Below, in pieces: positions 32,746 to 41,274 of a stretch of DNA of 64,000 nt. Below the pieces are notes generated by a model. That model ran no database searches and was not told the origin of the DNA. It saw only the letters and a list, made by a program, of their open reading frames with translations. Numbering within the stretch: the stretch's first letter is position 1; every line of letters begins with the position of its first letter. Source of the stretch: Streptomyces mangrovisoli (GTDB lineage Bacteria > Actinomycetota > Actinomycetes > Streptomycetales > Streptomycetaceae); NCBI RefSeq assembly GCF_000974985.2, contig NZ_LAVA02000090.1, positions 1 through 64,000 on the forward strand, written 5' to 3'. A program made the position numbers and the translations under genes.

Positions 32746-34344
32746 TCACCCGGAGTCCGTACCGCCGCCCGCGGTGGCGTCCGGAGGGGCATCCGGGTCG
32801 TCGAGCAGTACCCGGCACGCCAGGTGCATCGGGAGCCGCAGTGCGGGGTCGTCGGGGTCGCGGCCCAGCCCTCGCAGGCGCTCCAGGCGGGCGGTCACCG
32901 TGTTGCGGTGCACGCCCAGGCGCAGCGCCGCGGCCGACGGAGCGCCGCCCACGTCCAGCAGCACCGCGAGCGTCCGCAGCAGCGTGCCGTCGCGGTCCGC
33001 CGCCAGCACCGGTTCGAGAAGGGTGCGGGCGGGCCCCTGAAGCGCCTCGCGGGGCAGCGCGGCCAGCAGATGGGCCGGTCCGGTGCGGTCGGCCCGCACC
33101 ACCTCGCCCGTCCGCGCGAGTGCCAGCGCGGCCACGGCGTCGTCGAGCGCCGCGCCCAGGTCCTCCAGGGTCGGCGCCGGGCCCGCCACCGCGGCCGTGA
33201 GCCGTGGCAGCCGCCCGGGCACCGCGAGCACGCCGCGCAGGTGACGCTCGGCATCCGCGACCGGATCCCGTCCGTGGGCCTCGTCCGGCCCGGTGCCGCG
33301 CCAGGAAACCCAGACGCCCGCATGGGCGACGAGCGGGCCGGAGTCCGGGCCGCCGCGTGCCCACCGCGCGGTGAGCAGCGGTCCGGTGTGCGGCTGAGGG
33401 GGTCCGTCCGGCCGTACCGCATAGACGACGAACGGACCGCGCAGGGGCCAGCCCAGGGCCGTCGCCCGAGCGAAGGCGCCGGCCCGGTCCCGCTCCGCTT
33501 GCGGAGCGCCGGGACCCGGGGCGCCGGAAGGCGGGGCGCCGGAACCCACGGTGCCGAGCAGGTCGAGCACATCGAGCAACAGCTGCGCCGCTTCGTGTCC
33601 GTCCCGCTCCGCCGCCAGCCGTTCGGTCGCCGCCCACGCGGTGAGCGGGGCGACGGCCAGGCCGAGCACCTCACGCACCGTGTCGTCCCAGCCGGCCGCG
33701 CGCGGCCGGAATCGCGCGGTGAGTCGTGCGAGGTCCTCCCCGTTCGGCGCCGGCACCGCCACCGTGACCCGCAGGGTGCCGGGCTTCTCCTCCAGCGCGG
33801 CCGCACGCCCTGCCGCGACCTCCCCCGACGGGGTGGTGAGCGCGACCGACGTCGCGGGCAGCGCGCCGTGCAGCGCCGAAAGGACGGCGGAGGGCCGCAC
33901 CCCGGCGGCGGCCACGGCGCGTGCGGCCTCGGCGACGAGCGCGGTGCGGCCCGCCTCGGGCCGGGCCACCGCCGACGCGATCCGCACCGCCACGTCCAGC
34001 GCGTCGCCCTCCACCACCAGCAGCGCGATCCCGAGGCGTTCGGCGAGCTCGCCGACGGACCCCGTGCGCCCGCCGTCGCCGGCGACGACCACACAGGCCG
34101 CCGCGTGCTCCCAGGCCGCGCGCAGCGCCATCTCCACGGTCCACGCCGCCGACGCGGCGGAGGCGGTCAGCACGACGGCGTCGCCCGGCCGCAGCGCGTT
34201 CAGCGCGTCGAGCCGGTCGACGATCCGTACCGCCGTGATCTGCGTGTCGCGGCCCGCCGGACCGTGCACCGTGACGTCGGTGAGCGGGCCGTGGTGCAGG
34301 AGTTCCACGAGGGTCAGGGGAAGGCTGCCGCCGGACGCGCTCAC
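32746..34344 (-). CDS. PucR-type helix-turn-helix regulator
   Basis: 532 residues. The N-terminal PucR-like domain (about 1-150) has LTLVELLHHGPLTDVTVHGPAGRDTQITAVRIVDRLD and LALVVEGDALDVAVRI-type sequence; the C-terminal HTH_30 has LLRTLAVLLDVGGAPSAAALRLGVHRNTVTARLERLRGLGRDPDDPALRLPMHLACRVL. The middle is a long GGDEF-like linker region. The GTG at 34344 overlaps the DUF917 stop (GTGA). PucR-type regulators control purine, amino-acid or amine degradation genes, so it probably regulates the surrounding hyu/DUF917 genes. Confidence 0.9.
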   Translation of the reverse strand: MSASGGSLPLTLVELLHHGPLTDVTVHGPAGRDTQITAVRIVDRLDALNALRPGDAVVLTASAASAAWTVEMALRAAWEHAAACVVVAGDGGRTGSVGELAERLGIALLVVEGDALDVAVRIASAVARPEAGRTALVAEAARAVAAAGVRPSAVLSALHGALPATSVALTTPSGEVAAGRAAALEEKPGTLRVTVAVPAPNGEDLARLTARFRPRAAGWDDTVREVLGLAVAPLTAWAATERLAAERDGHEAAQLLLDVLDLLGTVGSGAPPSGAPGPGAPQAERDRAGAFARATALGWPLRGPFVVYAVRPDGPPQPHTGPLLTARWARGGPDSGPLVAHAGVWVSWRGTGPDEAHGRDPVADAERHLRGVLAVPGRLPRLTAAVAGPAPTLEDLGAALDDAVAALALARTGEVVRADRTGPAHLLAALPREALQGPARTLLEPVLAADRDGTLLRTLAVLLDVGGAPSAAALRLGVHRNTVTARLERLRGLGRDPDDPALRLPMHLACRVLLDDPDAPPDATAGGGTDSG

Positions 34345-35459
34345 AGGGATCTCCCCTCGTCCCGGGCGGCGGGAGCGCCGTGACCCGCGCGGGCGAGGGC
34401 ACGTCCCCGCGCGGTGTGCCAGCGGACGTCCGCCTCGACGACCGCGATCTCGACCACCATGCCGGGCACGGCGCGTTCCACGTCCAGCACGCGCCGGTCG
34501 GCGGCGGACAGGATGAGGATCTGGTCGGGCACCGAGGCCAGCAGCGCGCCGTCGGCGAGGGCGAGGAGGATCTCGTTGTGCGCCTCCAGCCGGATCCGGC
34601 GGCGCAGACCCTCGTCCTCGTCGACGAGGACGCTGGTGGGACGCGACGGCAGGCCCGCGTCGTCGCCGGACGCCGCTGCGGGATCGAGGTGCCCGTAGGC
34701 ACCGGCGGACTGCTCGACGGCCACGATCCGTCCCCGGCACAGCCGGCGCGGCCGGTACACCGCGAACGCCGGCTCGCCCTCGTCGGCACCGGCGGCCACC
34801 GCCCGGCCGACCGTACCGGCGACCAGGCCGCGGGCCAGGTCGGCCCCCGGCCAGGCGTAGGCGGCGACCACGCCCCAGCCGCCGCAGGCGAGGAGGAGGG
34901 GGCGTACGAGGTCCTCGACGCGGCCGTGCGCGGATTCCACCGTGACGACGTCACCACCGGGCGTCGCCAGCGCGAGGGGCGCCGGACTGTGGCCCGCGAG
35001 CGCGAACAGCGTCTGCTCCAGCAGGGGCAGTACGCGTCCGCAGCCGTCGCCGTCGACGAGCGGCAGTCCGCAGCGGGCGGCGGTGGCGATCGCGATCAAG
35101 GTGTTCTCCACGGCCGTGTTCAGGGGGACGATCGCCTCGGCGGCTCTGCCGCGCAGCCGTTCGACGGCACGGACCGCCCGCACGGGCTCCTCCCCCGTGG
35201 GCAGCTGCTCGGCCAGCGCGGCCGTGGCCCCGGCGAGGGTGACCGCGACGCACAGTCCCGCGCCGGGCAGTTCGTGCGCGGGCAGCAGGGGGACGGGGCC
35301 GTGCGCGTCGAGCTCGGCGGCCGCCCAGTCCAGGGTCACGCGGAAGGCGGACTCCTCCGTGCCGGCGGACAGCACGCGGGCACCGGCCGCGAGCCGCCGG
35401 AGGTGGTCGGGGGTCAGCGAGCCGGGTCGCCCGGGGCCGTCGGTCGGTGTGCCGGTCAT
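34341..35459 (-). CDS. DUF917 family protein
   Basis: 372 residues. DUF917 layout: RRLAAGARVLSAGTEESAF near the start, AIVPLNTAVENTLIAIATAARCGLPLVDGDGCGRVLPLLEQTLFALAG in the middle, VYRPRRLCRGRIVAVEQSAG, and LPDQILILSAADRRVLDVERAVPGMVVEI-type SVPDQILILSA near the end. DUF917 genes accompany hydantoinase/oxoprolinase-like genes and are thought to act with them. Its N-terminal codons are the same as the upstream repeat unit, and alternative ATGs sit in the array. The stop overlaps the PucR start. Confidence 0.87.
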   Translation of the reverse strand: MTGTPTDGPGRPGSLTPDHLRRLAAGARVLSAGTEESAFRVTLDWAAAELDAHGPVPLLPAHELPGAGLCVAVTLAGATAALAEQLPTGEEPVRAVRAVERLRGRAAEAIVPLNTAVENTLIAIATAARCGLPLVDGDGCGRVLPLLEQTLFALAGHSPAPLALATPGGDVVTVESAHGRVEDLVRPLLLACGGWGVVAAYAWPGADLARGLVAGTVGRAVAAGADEGEPAFAVYRPRRLCRGRIVAVEQSAGAYGHLDPAAASGDDAGLPSRPTSVLVDEDEGLRRRIRLEAHNEILLALADGALLASVPDQILILSAADRRVLDVERAVPGMVVEIAVVEADVRWHTARGRALARAGHGAPAARDEGRSL

Positions 35460-35713
35460 CGGCCGGCTCCGTGGGTTTGCGTGCCGGACGTCTGCCGGCT
35501 CCGTGGGCCGGGGTGCCGGACATCGACGGGGCCGTCGGTCGGCGTGCCGCTCATCGGCCGACTCCGTGGGTCGGCGTGCCGCTCATCGGTCGGCTCCGTG
35601 GGTCGGCATGCCGCTCGTCGGCCGGGTCCGTAGGCCGGCGTGTCGGACATCGGCAGGTCCGTAGGTCGGCGTGCCGCTCATCGGCAGGTCCGTAGGTCGG
35701 TGTGCCGCTCATC
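35433..35713 (-). repeat. Array of ~9 degenerate 31-32 bp repeats, most carrying an ATG
   Basis: Units end on the plus strand at 35460, 35492, 35524, 35555, 35587, 35619, 35651, 35682 and 35713; lengths 31-32. On the minus strand most read GATGAGCGGCACGCCGACC or a near variant; the ATG is changed to ACG in the units ending at 35492 and 35619. The last unit's ATG overlaps the upstream gene's stop (ATGA at 35709-35712), and the first unit contains the DUF917 start. Because 31 and 32 are not multiples of 3, successive ATGs fall in different frames. No unique spacers lie between units, so it is not CRISPR. Confidence 0.9.
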
Positions 35714-37031
35714 GGTCGGCTCCGCCCAACGGCTGCCCGGCGGCCCGCACCGTCACCCGGTGGACGCCGGCGGGCAGGTAGGCGACCGGCGACTGGAGCA
35801 GGCTGTCGACGCGCACAGTGGCGGGGTCGGCGCCGGCCGCCACGCACCGGGACAGGGCGTGGCCACGGGCGGCGTCGAGCAACTGGTCGAGTTCGGCCCG
35901 GCCGGCGGAGGAGATCACCTCGTCGAGTTCGACCTGGCAGCGGGCCGTGGCCGCGTGACGGGCGGCGTCGGTCAGCCGCGCCGTCCGCTCGGCGGGATCG
36001 GCCGGTGGCGCGCCGATGACGTCGCCGCCCCCGCCCGTGTGCACGACGGGGGCGCCGGGCACCCGCGCCAGGAGCCGGGAGGTGAGTGTCCCGACGGTCT
36101 CGCCGGAAAGGGCACCCCGGACCACGACGGGCGATCCGAGGGCGACCCGGACGCCGAACGGGCCGGGCACCGGGCCCGCCGTACGCTCCGGCTCCCCCTC
36201 GCGCAGGACCAGGCAGCGCACCTCCCGGGCCCCCGCGTCCACCACGACCGCACGCTCGTGGCCCGTCCGCGCGGCCGCGCCGCGCGCCGCGCAGGCGGTT
36301 GCCGGAGAGGTGCCGAGGACCGGGTGGCGGCGGAAGTACTCGGCCACCACCAGACCTCCGTCGTCGCGGGCGAAGAACAGCGGCGCGGTGACGCCCGCCG
36401 AGCGCAGCGCGGCGCGGCAGTCCGCCACGAGGGTGTCGGCCCACGCGCCCAGCGCGGCGTTGAGAGCGGTGGCGTTCTCGCGCTCCCGAAGCCCCGGCGA
36501 GCCGATCTCGTAGGAGAGGCTGACGGCCGCGCCCGGCGCGGTGCGGGCCACGACGGTGGCCGCGGCCAGTTCAGGGCCCGGACGGGCCGGAGCACCGGCC
36601 GCGCACAGGGCGAACACCGACACACCCGCCCGGTGGGCGCGTGCCGCGAACGCGGCGAGGGCCTCCTCGTCGAGCGGGCCCGGCGCGCGGCCCGTGAGCG
36701 CGCTGCCGCCCGCGACGGTGGCCGTGAGCGCCCGGATCCGGTCCCTGGCGGCGGCGGGCCAGTCGGCCAGCGGCGCCAGGGCCGGATGCGCGTCGGGCGC
36801 GATGCGCACCACCGCGAGCGGGGGCGCGGCGTAGCGGCGGCGGTCCAGGTCGGTGACGACGGCGACCGTGTCCGGTGCGGCGGGCAGAGGGCCGAGGGAG
36901 GCGAGCACCCGCCGGACACAGGTCCCGATGCCGGGCGCGCTGTCGCTGACCGCCTCGGCGCGGACGCGGCCCGTCCGGTCGGTGAGTACGGCCGCGGTGT
37001 GCGCGCCTCCCACGTCGATCGCCAGCCTCAC
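35709..37031 (-). CDS. Hydantoinase/oxoprolinase (HyuA-like) N-terminal-type protein
   Basis: 440 residues from the GTG at 37031 (GATGAGG upstream). VRLAIDVGGAHTAAVLTDRTGRV is the phosphate-binding opening of the actin-like ATPase fold. A middle part has TTCAARGA-type sequence and ARTGHERAVVVDAGAREVRCLVL, the second phosphate region. It is shorter than HyuA (681), matching the short HyuA-like proteins found with DUF917. The stop lies in the first repeat of the downstream array through ATGA, so translational coupling to the array's ATG is possible. It follows the MFS gene by 122 bases. Confidence 0.82.
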   Translation of the reverse strand: MRLAIDVGGAHTAAVLTDRTGRVRAEAVSDSAPGIGTCVRRVLASLGPLPAAPDTVAVVTDLDRRRYAAPPLAVVRIAPDAHPALAPLADWPAAARDRIRALTATVAGGSALTGRAPGPLDEEALAAFAARAHRAGVSVFALCAAGAPARPGPELAAATVVARTAPGAAVSLSYEIGSPGLRERENATALNAALGAWADTLVADCRAALRSAGVTAPLFFARDDGGLVVAEYFRRHPVLGTSPATACAARGAAARTGHERAVVVDAGAREVRCLVLREGEPERTAGPVPGPFGVRVALGSPVVVRGALSGETVGTLTSRLLARVPGAPVVHTGGGGDVIGAPPADPAERTARLTDAARHAATARCQVELDEVISSAGRAELDQLLDAARGHALSRCVAAGADPATVRVDSLLQSPVAYLPAGVHRVTVRAAGQPLGGADR

Positions 37032-37153
37032 GCCCTCATCCTTCCACCGGGCGCCGCTGTCGCTACCCGAGGCTCCTGCCCCGCGGCCCCGGTCGGCCGG
37101 GCCCCGCACGACGGGCCGCCGCGGCCGCTCCTGCGCGAGGTCTTCGCCCTCGG

Positions 37154-38518
37154 CTACTCGAGGTCCTTACCCTCGGTCTCCGGCAGCGGGGCCGCGGCCA
37201 GCAGGGCGATGGCCATGAACGCCATGATGAACAGGATCGTCGAGGAGTACCCCGTGGCGCGGGCCAGCAGGTAGCCGACGACGGACGGCGCGAGGGAGGT
37301 CGCCCCGAGCTGGGCGGCGGTGGCCCACGAGTAGCCGGTGGCCCTCAGCGAGGTCGGATAGAACTCACCGTTCCAGGTGTTCCACACGCCCCAGGCGCCG
37401 AGACAGAAGAAGGACAGGGCGAAGTTCGCCACGTACATCGCCGCGAGCGAGTCGGCGTAGGCGAAGGCGACACCGGACACGGCGGCGAGGGCGACGTAGG
37501 GCAGGAAGACCTTCCGACGTCCGTAGCGGCCGGTCAGGAGCGAGGCCGACACATAGCCGGGGATCATGAAGACGGCGCTCAGCGCGACGAAGCCCAGGCT
37601 GGCGGACATGCTCAGGCCCTTGTCCTGGAGCAGGGTGGGCAGCCAGGTCTGCAGTCCCCAGTAGCCCCAGTTGAACGCGAAGTTGACGATGAGCATCAGC
37701 ACGGTGAGGCGCAGCAGCCGGCCCCGGAACAGGTCCAGGGTCCGTCCGGCCCGCTCGTGCGCGTCCTGCTGCGACGGTACGAAGACTGTGCCGTCCGGTA
37801 CGTCCGCGCCGAGCCGGCGCAGCACCGCGGCGGCGTCCTCGTGGCGTCCGCGCTCGGCCAGCCAGTACGGCGACTCCGGCACCCAGGCGTGGATGGCCAG
37901 CACCCACACGCCGGCGAGGCCACTCGCGAACGCGACGACGTGCCAGCCCAGGCCGCCGACGACCTGGGTGACGCCCACGGCGAGCAGCACGCCGATGGGC
38001 CAGCCGATGGAGAGGTAGACGGCCGCCCGGCCGCGCAGCCGCGACGGGAGCAGCTCCAGGAAGTAGGGGAAGGTCACCGTGTAGATGCCCGCCAGGGCGA
38101 GGCCGGACAGGAACCGGGTCACCATCAGCACGGTGAACGTCGGCGAGAGCGCGCTGGCCAGTGCGACGGCCCCGTACACGCCGAGGGACCACAGGCATAC
38201 CGAGCGCCGACCGATCCGGTCGGATACCGGCCCCCACACGAGACTGCCCGGGATCATGCCGAGCGCGACCGCGGACAGCGCCCATCCGATGGCGCCTTCA
38301 CCGATCCCGAACGCGTCGCCGAGGTCTCCCGACACATAGACGAGGGCGAGCTGTTCCCACGACTCGATCACGAACGCCATGAACAGGGCCACGGCCGCCA
38401 GCACGTGGGCCCGGCGCAACGGCATGTCCTCGAACCAGTGGGCCACGGGGCGGGGCCCGTCCACCACACGGGCCGGGTCCGGCCCGGTCCCGGGTACTGC
38501 ATCTCGTACGGCGCTCAT
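37154..38518 (-). CDS. MFS transporter (aromatic acid/metabolite:H+ symporter-like)
   Basis: 454 residues, 12 membrane helices. The MFS signature is WGPVSDRIGRRSVCLWSLG between helices 2 and 3, with GRYGRRKVFLPYV as its repeat in the second half. The WNTWNGEFYPTSLRATGYSWATAAQLGA block is like the AAHS and sugar-porter groups. It likely imports the substrate of the hyu/DUF917 set. The ATG at 38518 has GGGAGGA. It is the first gene of the leftward operon MFS-HyuA-like-DUF917-PucR. Confidence 0.9.
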   Translation of the reverse strand: MSAVRDAVPGTGPDPARVVDGPRPVAHWFEDMPLRRAHVLAAVALFMAFVIESWEQLALVYVSGDLGDAFGIGEGAIGWALSAVALGMIPGSLVWGPVSDRIGRRSVCLWSLGVYGAVALASALSPTFTVLMVTRFLSGLALAGIYTVTFPYFLELLPSRLRGRAAVYLSIGWPIGVLLAVGVTQVVGGLGWHVVAFASGLAGVWVLAIHAWVPESPYWLAERGRHEDAAAVLRRLGADVPDGTVFVPSQQDAHERAGRTLDLFRGRLLRLTVLMLIVNFAFNWGYWGLQTWLPTLLQDKGLSMSASLGFVALSAVFMIPGYVSASLLTGRYGRRKVFLPYVALAAVSGVAFAYADSLAAMYVANFALSFFCLGAWGVWNTWNGEFYPTSLRATGYSWATAAQLGATSLAPSVVGYLLARATGYSSTILFIMAFMAIALLAAAPLPETEGKDLE

Positions 38519-38844
38519 CGACTGTCCTCCCGGACGGCACAGGATACGAAGCCCCGATCGGGGTGGCGGCACAGTAGACAAGGCGCCCCACCAGGGCCTG
38601 TGCGCCGCGCACAGGCCCTGCGACAGCACTGGGCGGACCGCACAGACACGGCGGCGACGGGCTCCTGGCGCCGAGCGCCGCACGTCGGCTCCCGCGTCGA
38701 GGTGTCCGGCGCGCGGGACAACGGTGGTGTCCGTTCGGTGGAGCCGGTGCCGTCCGTCCGGCCAGGCCGATGCTGTGTGGGGCGGGCGCGTCCGGGACCG
38801 ACGACTCTTGGCTCGTCCATGGCCGGTAGGCCACACTCTGGCCC
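38519..38844. other. Divergent intergenic region between MFS and HEAT-like genes
   Basis: 326 bases. Frames in it have no domain. The region near 38580-38640 has the AGGGCCTGTGCGC and CGCGCACAGGCCCTGCG pair, an inverted repeat (GGGCCTGTGCGCCGCGCACAGGCCC as two arms), which could be an operator for the leftward operon. A similar palindrome (GTGCGCCGTGCAC) occurs upstream of hyuA near 28797-28836, hinting at common regulation. Confidence 0.5.
38593..38619. promoter_or_regulatory. Candidate operator of the MFS-DUF917 operon
   Basis: AGGGCCTGTGCG and CGCACAGGCCCT are complementary arms around a CGC centre. Versions with GTGCGCC-GTGCAC lie before hyuA at about 28797 and 28828. The PucR-type regulator is the obvious candidate binder. 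Boundaries are approximate. Confidence 0.45.
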
Positions 38845-39561
38845 GTGACGATCAACGACGGCGGCAGCAGCACGGCGAGCGACCCCCGGACGCTCCTCCT
38901 CGCGACGGACTGGAGCGGCGTCGACCACTGTTGCCCCGACCAGGCCCCGGAGACCCCCGTCATCCTGGCAGGGCTGCTGGACGACGACGAGGACGTCCAG
39001 CGGGCCGCTCTGTGCGACCTCGGTCAGGCGGTGACCCACCAGAACACCATCTACAGCGCCACGGCTCCGGCCGCACGCTTCGTCATCGCCGTACTCGGCC
39101 ACCCCCGCACGGCGACCCCGGGCGTCTACTTTTACGACGAGCGTCGCCGGCCCCTGCGCGCCGCCCTCCTGACCTGGCTGGGCGATCTCGCCGACGACGC
39201 CACGTACACCGAGGAGGGCCCCGGAGAACCCGAAGACGTCGCGGCGGTACGGGCACTCCTCCCGCTCATCCACCGAGCGGCGCAGCCCTACCTCACCGAT
39301 GCGGACCTGATGATCCGGGAGGCCGCGGTGCACGCGGCCGCCATGACGCTCGCCGCGCCCGAACTCGCCGTACACATCCCCGAACTCGTGCCCCTGGTCC
39401 GCACCGTCCTCGCCACCAGCGACTACCGGGGCTACCGCTACCTCGCCCAGCGGTGCCTGGTGACCTGGGGAGTCGAACCCGGCCCCCTGCCCAACCCGCG
39501 GACCTCGGAACCGGCGGACCGCTCCTGGGCGGGCGGCTGCGACGACGACCCGCCCTTCTGA
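38845..39561 (+). CDS. HEAT-like repeat protein
   Basis: 238 residues. Helical repeats: PVILAGLLDDDEDVQRAALCDLGQAVTHQ, PAARFVIAVLG, PLRAALLTWLGDLADDA, DLMIREAAVHAAAMTLAAPELAVHIPELVPLVRTVLA. These are HEAT/armadillo-type helical pairs that bind proteins. The C-terminus is acidic and Pro-rich. No enzymatic motif. The GTG at 38845 has no strong ribosome site. Target unknown. Confidence 0.75.
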   Translation: MTINDGGSSTASDPRTLLLATDWSGVDHCCPDQAPETPVILAGLLDDDEDVQRAALCDLGQAVTHQNTIYSATAPAARFVIAVLGHPRTATPGVYFYDERRRPLRAALLTWLGDLADDATYTEEGPGEPEDVAAVRALLPLIHRAAQPYLTDADLMIREAAVHAAAMTLAAPELAVHIPELVPLVRTVLATSDYRGYRYLAQRCLVTWGVEPGPLPNPRTSEPADRSWAGGCDDDPPF

Positions 39562-39589
39562 GCCCCGCGGAGTGGGAGCCGTCCCGAAG

Positions 39590-39620
39590 CCACCCCGCCC
39601 CGGTGTGCGAGGCGGGGTGG
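39590..39620. terminator. Terminator between convergent genes
   Basis: Perfect 10-bp stem CCACCCCGCC (39590-39599) / GGCGGGGTGG (39611-39620), loop 11. It lies 29 bases after the HEAT-like gene and 80 bases before the convergent beta-propeller stop. Confidence 0.75.
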
Positions 39621-39699
39621 GGTGTTCGGTGTGCAGCGGATGGGGTGGCGCGCGGCGGTTGCCGGAGTCAGCCGAGGTCAGACGGCGGCGGTGCCGGGG

Positions 39700-40866
39700 T
39701 CAGTCGGCGGCGATGCCTTCGCCGCCGACGGCTCCGGGCACGGTGACCGATCCGATGCGGGTGAGGGAGCCGTCGCGGTTGACCCGGAACTCGTTCACGT
39801 GGCCCTGCGCGCCGGTCTGCACGTACAGGTTGCGGCCGTCGGAGGAGACGGCGGCGTCGACCGTGCCGGGGTCGGTGGCGGTGTTGCCGAGGGCGGCCAG
39901 GGTGCCGTCGCGGCGCACGCGGTAGCCGGACAGGGTGGCGCTGCCCGCGTTGGAGGCGTAGAGCTTGTGGTCGGTGGCGACGATCCAGCAGGTGGCGGCC
40001 TGACCGGTGAGGACCTGGCCGAGCGAGGTGAGGGTGCCGTCGCGGTGGAGGACGAAGGTCTCCACGGCGTTGGGACCCGCCTCGGTGACCTGGAGGCGGC
40101 CCTCGGGGTCGAAGGCGAAGCCGAACGGCACGGCGCCGGGCACGGTGGTGACCACGGGCCGGACGGCGGGCGTGCCGCGGCGGTTCAGCCGGAAGACGTC
40201 GATGCTGTTGGCACCGGCCTTCGTGGTGACGACGAGGTTCGAGCCGTCGGGTGTGAAGGAGATCTGTCCGGGGGTGTGGGTGAACTGCGGGGTGGCCGCG
40301 GGGTCCAGACCGAGTCCGCGGTGCCAGGAGTCGATGCCCCTCAGTCGGTGGCCGGTGCGCACGAAGCCCTGGATGGAGCCGCCGTCGAGGGCGTTGAGCA
40401 CCCAGACCCGGTTGCCGTGGAAGGTGACGCTGACCGGGAAGTCACCGCCGGTGGGAACGATCTGGAGGCGCTCGAGACGGTCGCCGTGCACCGCGAAGAC
40501 GGTGAGGGTGTCGCTTCCGGCGTTGACCGCGTAGAGGAGGCCGGCCTCGCGGTCGTAGGCGAGCGACCCTTGGGATGCCAGATGGTCCACCACTGAGCCG
40601 TCCAGCACGCCGCCGCGTCCCCCCGTCGGGAACACGCCGCGTCGGCTGAGCGTGCCGTCGGGAGCGCGATGGTAGGCGACGACGGTGTTCGCGGTGGTGT
40701 TGTCGCTCTGCACGAACACCGCCCCTCCCCGCGGATGCGTCGTGCCGTGCGGGCCGGGGCGGGCGGACGCGCTCGCTCCCGGAGCGGCGAACAAGGCGGC
40801 CGCCGCGGCGGCGGCGGTGACGGCGGTGACGGCGACGGTTGCGAGACGGGACCTGCGGACGGTCAT
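39700..40866 (-). CDS. Secreted seven-bladed beta-propeller (lactonase-like/YncE-type) protein
   Basis: 388 residues. Signal peptide: MTVRRSRLATVAVTAVTAAAA then AALFAAPGASASA, cleavage probably after ASA. The mature part has repeated DGTL/GNR/LYV strands: GGAVFVQSDNTTANTVVAYHRAPDGTL, LLYAVNAGSDTLTVFAVHGDRL, LYASNAGSATLSGYRVRRDGTL, NLYVQTGAQGHVNEFRVNRDGSL, typical of 6-phosphogluconolactonase-like propellers. Extracellular role unknown; lactonase activity is only a family possibility. AGGAGC precedes the ATG. The upstream 408 bases (40867-41274) carry no gene. Confidence 0.83.
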   Translation of the reverse strand: MTVRRSRLATVAVTAVTAAAAAAALFAAPGASASARPGPHGTTHPRGGAVFVQSDNTTANTVVAYHRAPDGTLSRRGVFPTGGRGGVLDGSVVDHLASQGSLAYDREAGLLYAVNAGSDTLTVFAVHGDRLERLQIVPTGGDFPVSVTFHGNRVWVLNALDGGSIQGFVRTGHRLRGIDSWHRGLGLDPAATPQFTHTPGQISFTPDGSNLVVTTKAGANSIDVFRLNRRGTPAVRPVVTTVPGAVPFGFAFDPEGRLQVTEAGPNAVETFVLHRDGTLTSLGQVLTGQAATCWIVATDHKLYASNAGSATLSGYRVRRDGTLAALGNTATDPGTVDAAVSSDGRNLYVQTGAQGHVNEFRVNRDGSLTRIGSVTVPGAVGGEGIAAD

Positions 40867-41274
40867 GGTGTTGCTCCTGGTGCGGGTAGCGCGGATGCGG
40901 GCAGCGAAGATCCGGGTGGCGCGGGCGCAGGCCGCAGGGATGGGCCGACGCTCGGCCCGGGCCGCCGCCGAACACCGCGACGGACGAAGGGAATTCGTGC
41001 ACGTCGCCGGGCGGCCCTCACACCGGCTCGCAACACCCGACAATGACGCACCGAAGACGAACGCTGCCGCGACATGCACGGTCCGCCAGGCAATCCCATC
41101 CATACGGCCGCGCACGGGCACGGCCGCATCCAGCGGCGCGAATCTCCGCGACACCCCGTGGTTCAGACCTCGGACCCGAGGTCACCGCCGGCAGTCAGGA
41201 GGGGCGCGTGGCCGCGCTCGGACCCGGCGTGCGGCGGACCCGGTCGCGGCCGCCCGCCCACCCGCTTCGGCTGC
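40867..41274. other. Intergenic, no gene supported
   Basis: 408 bases. A frame on the plus strand and one on the minus strand are open but show only low-complexity Arg/Ala/Pro sequence. It holds the promoter of the beta-propeller gene and the region downstream of the TPR/membrane gene. No operator or hairpin of note. Confidence 0.4.

Noticed and set aside
28875..33637. Long minus-strand frames opposite hyuA and hyuB
   Set aside because: They read through both genes without conserved motifs; the plus-strand genes are clear.
35433..35713. CRISPR array
   Set aside because: Repeats are contiguous without unique spacers, and no cas gene is present.
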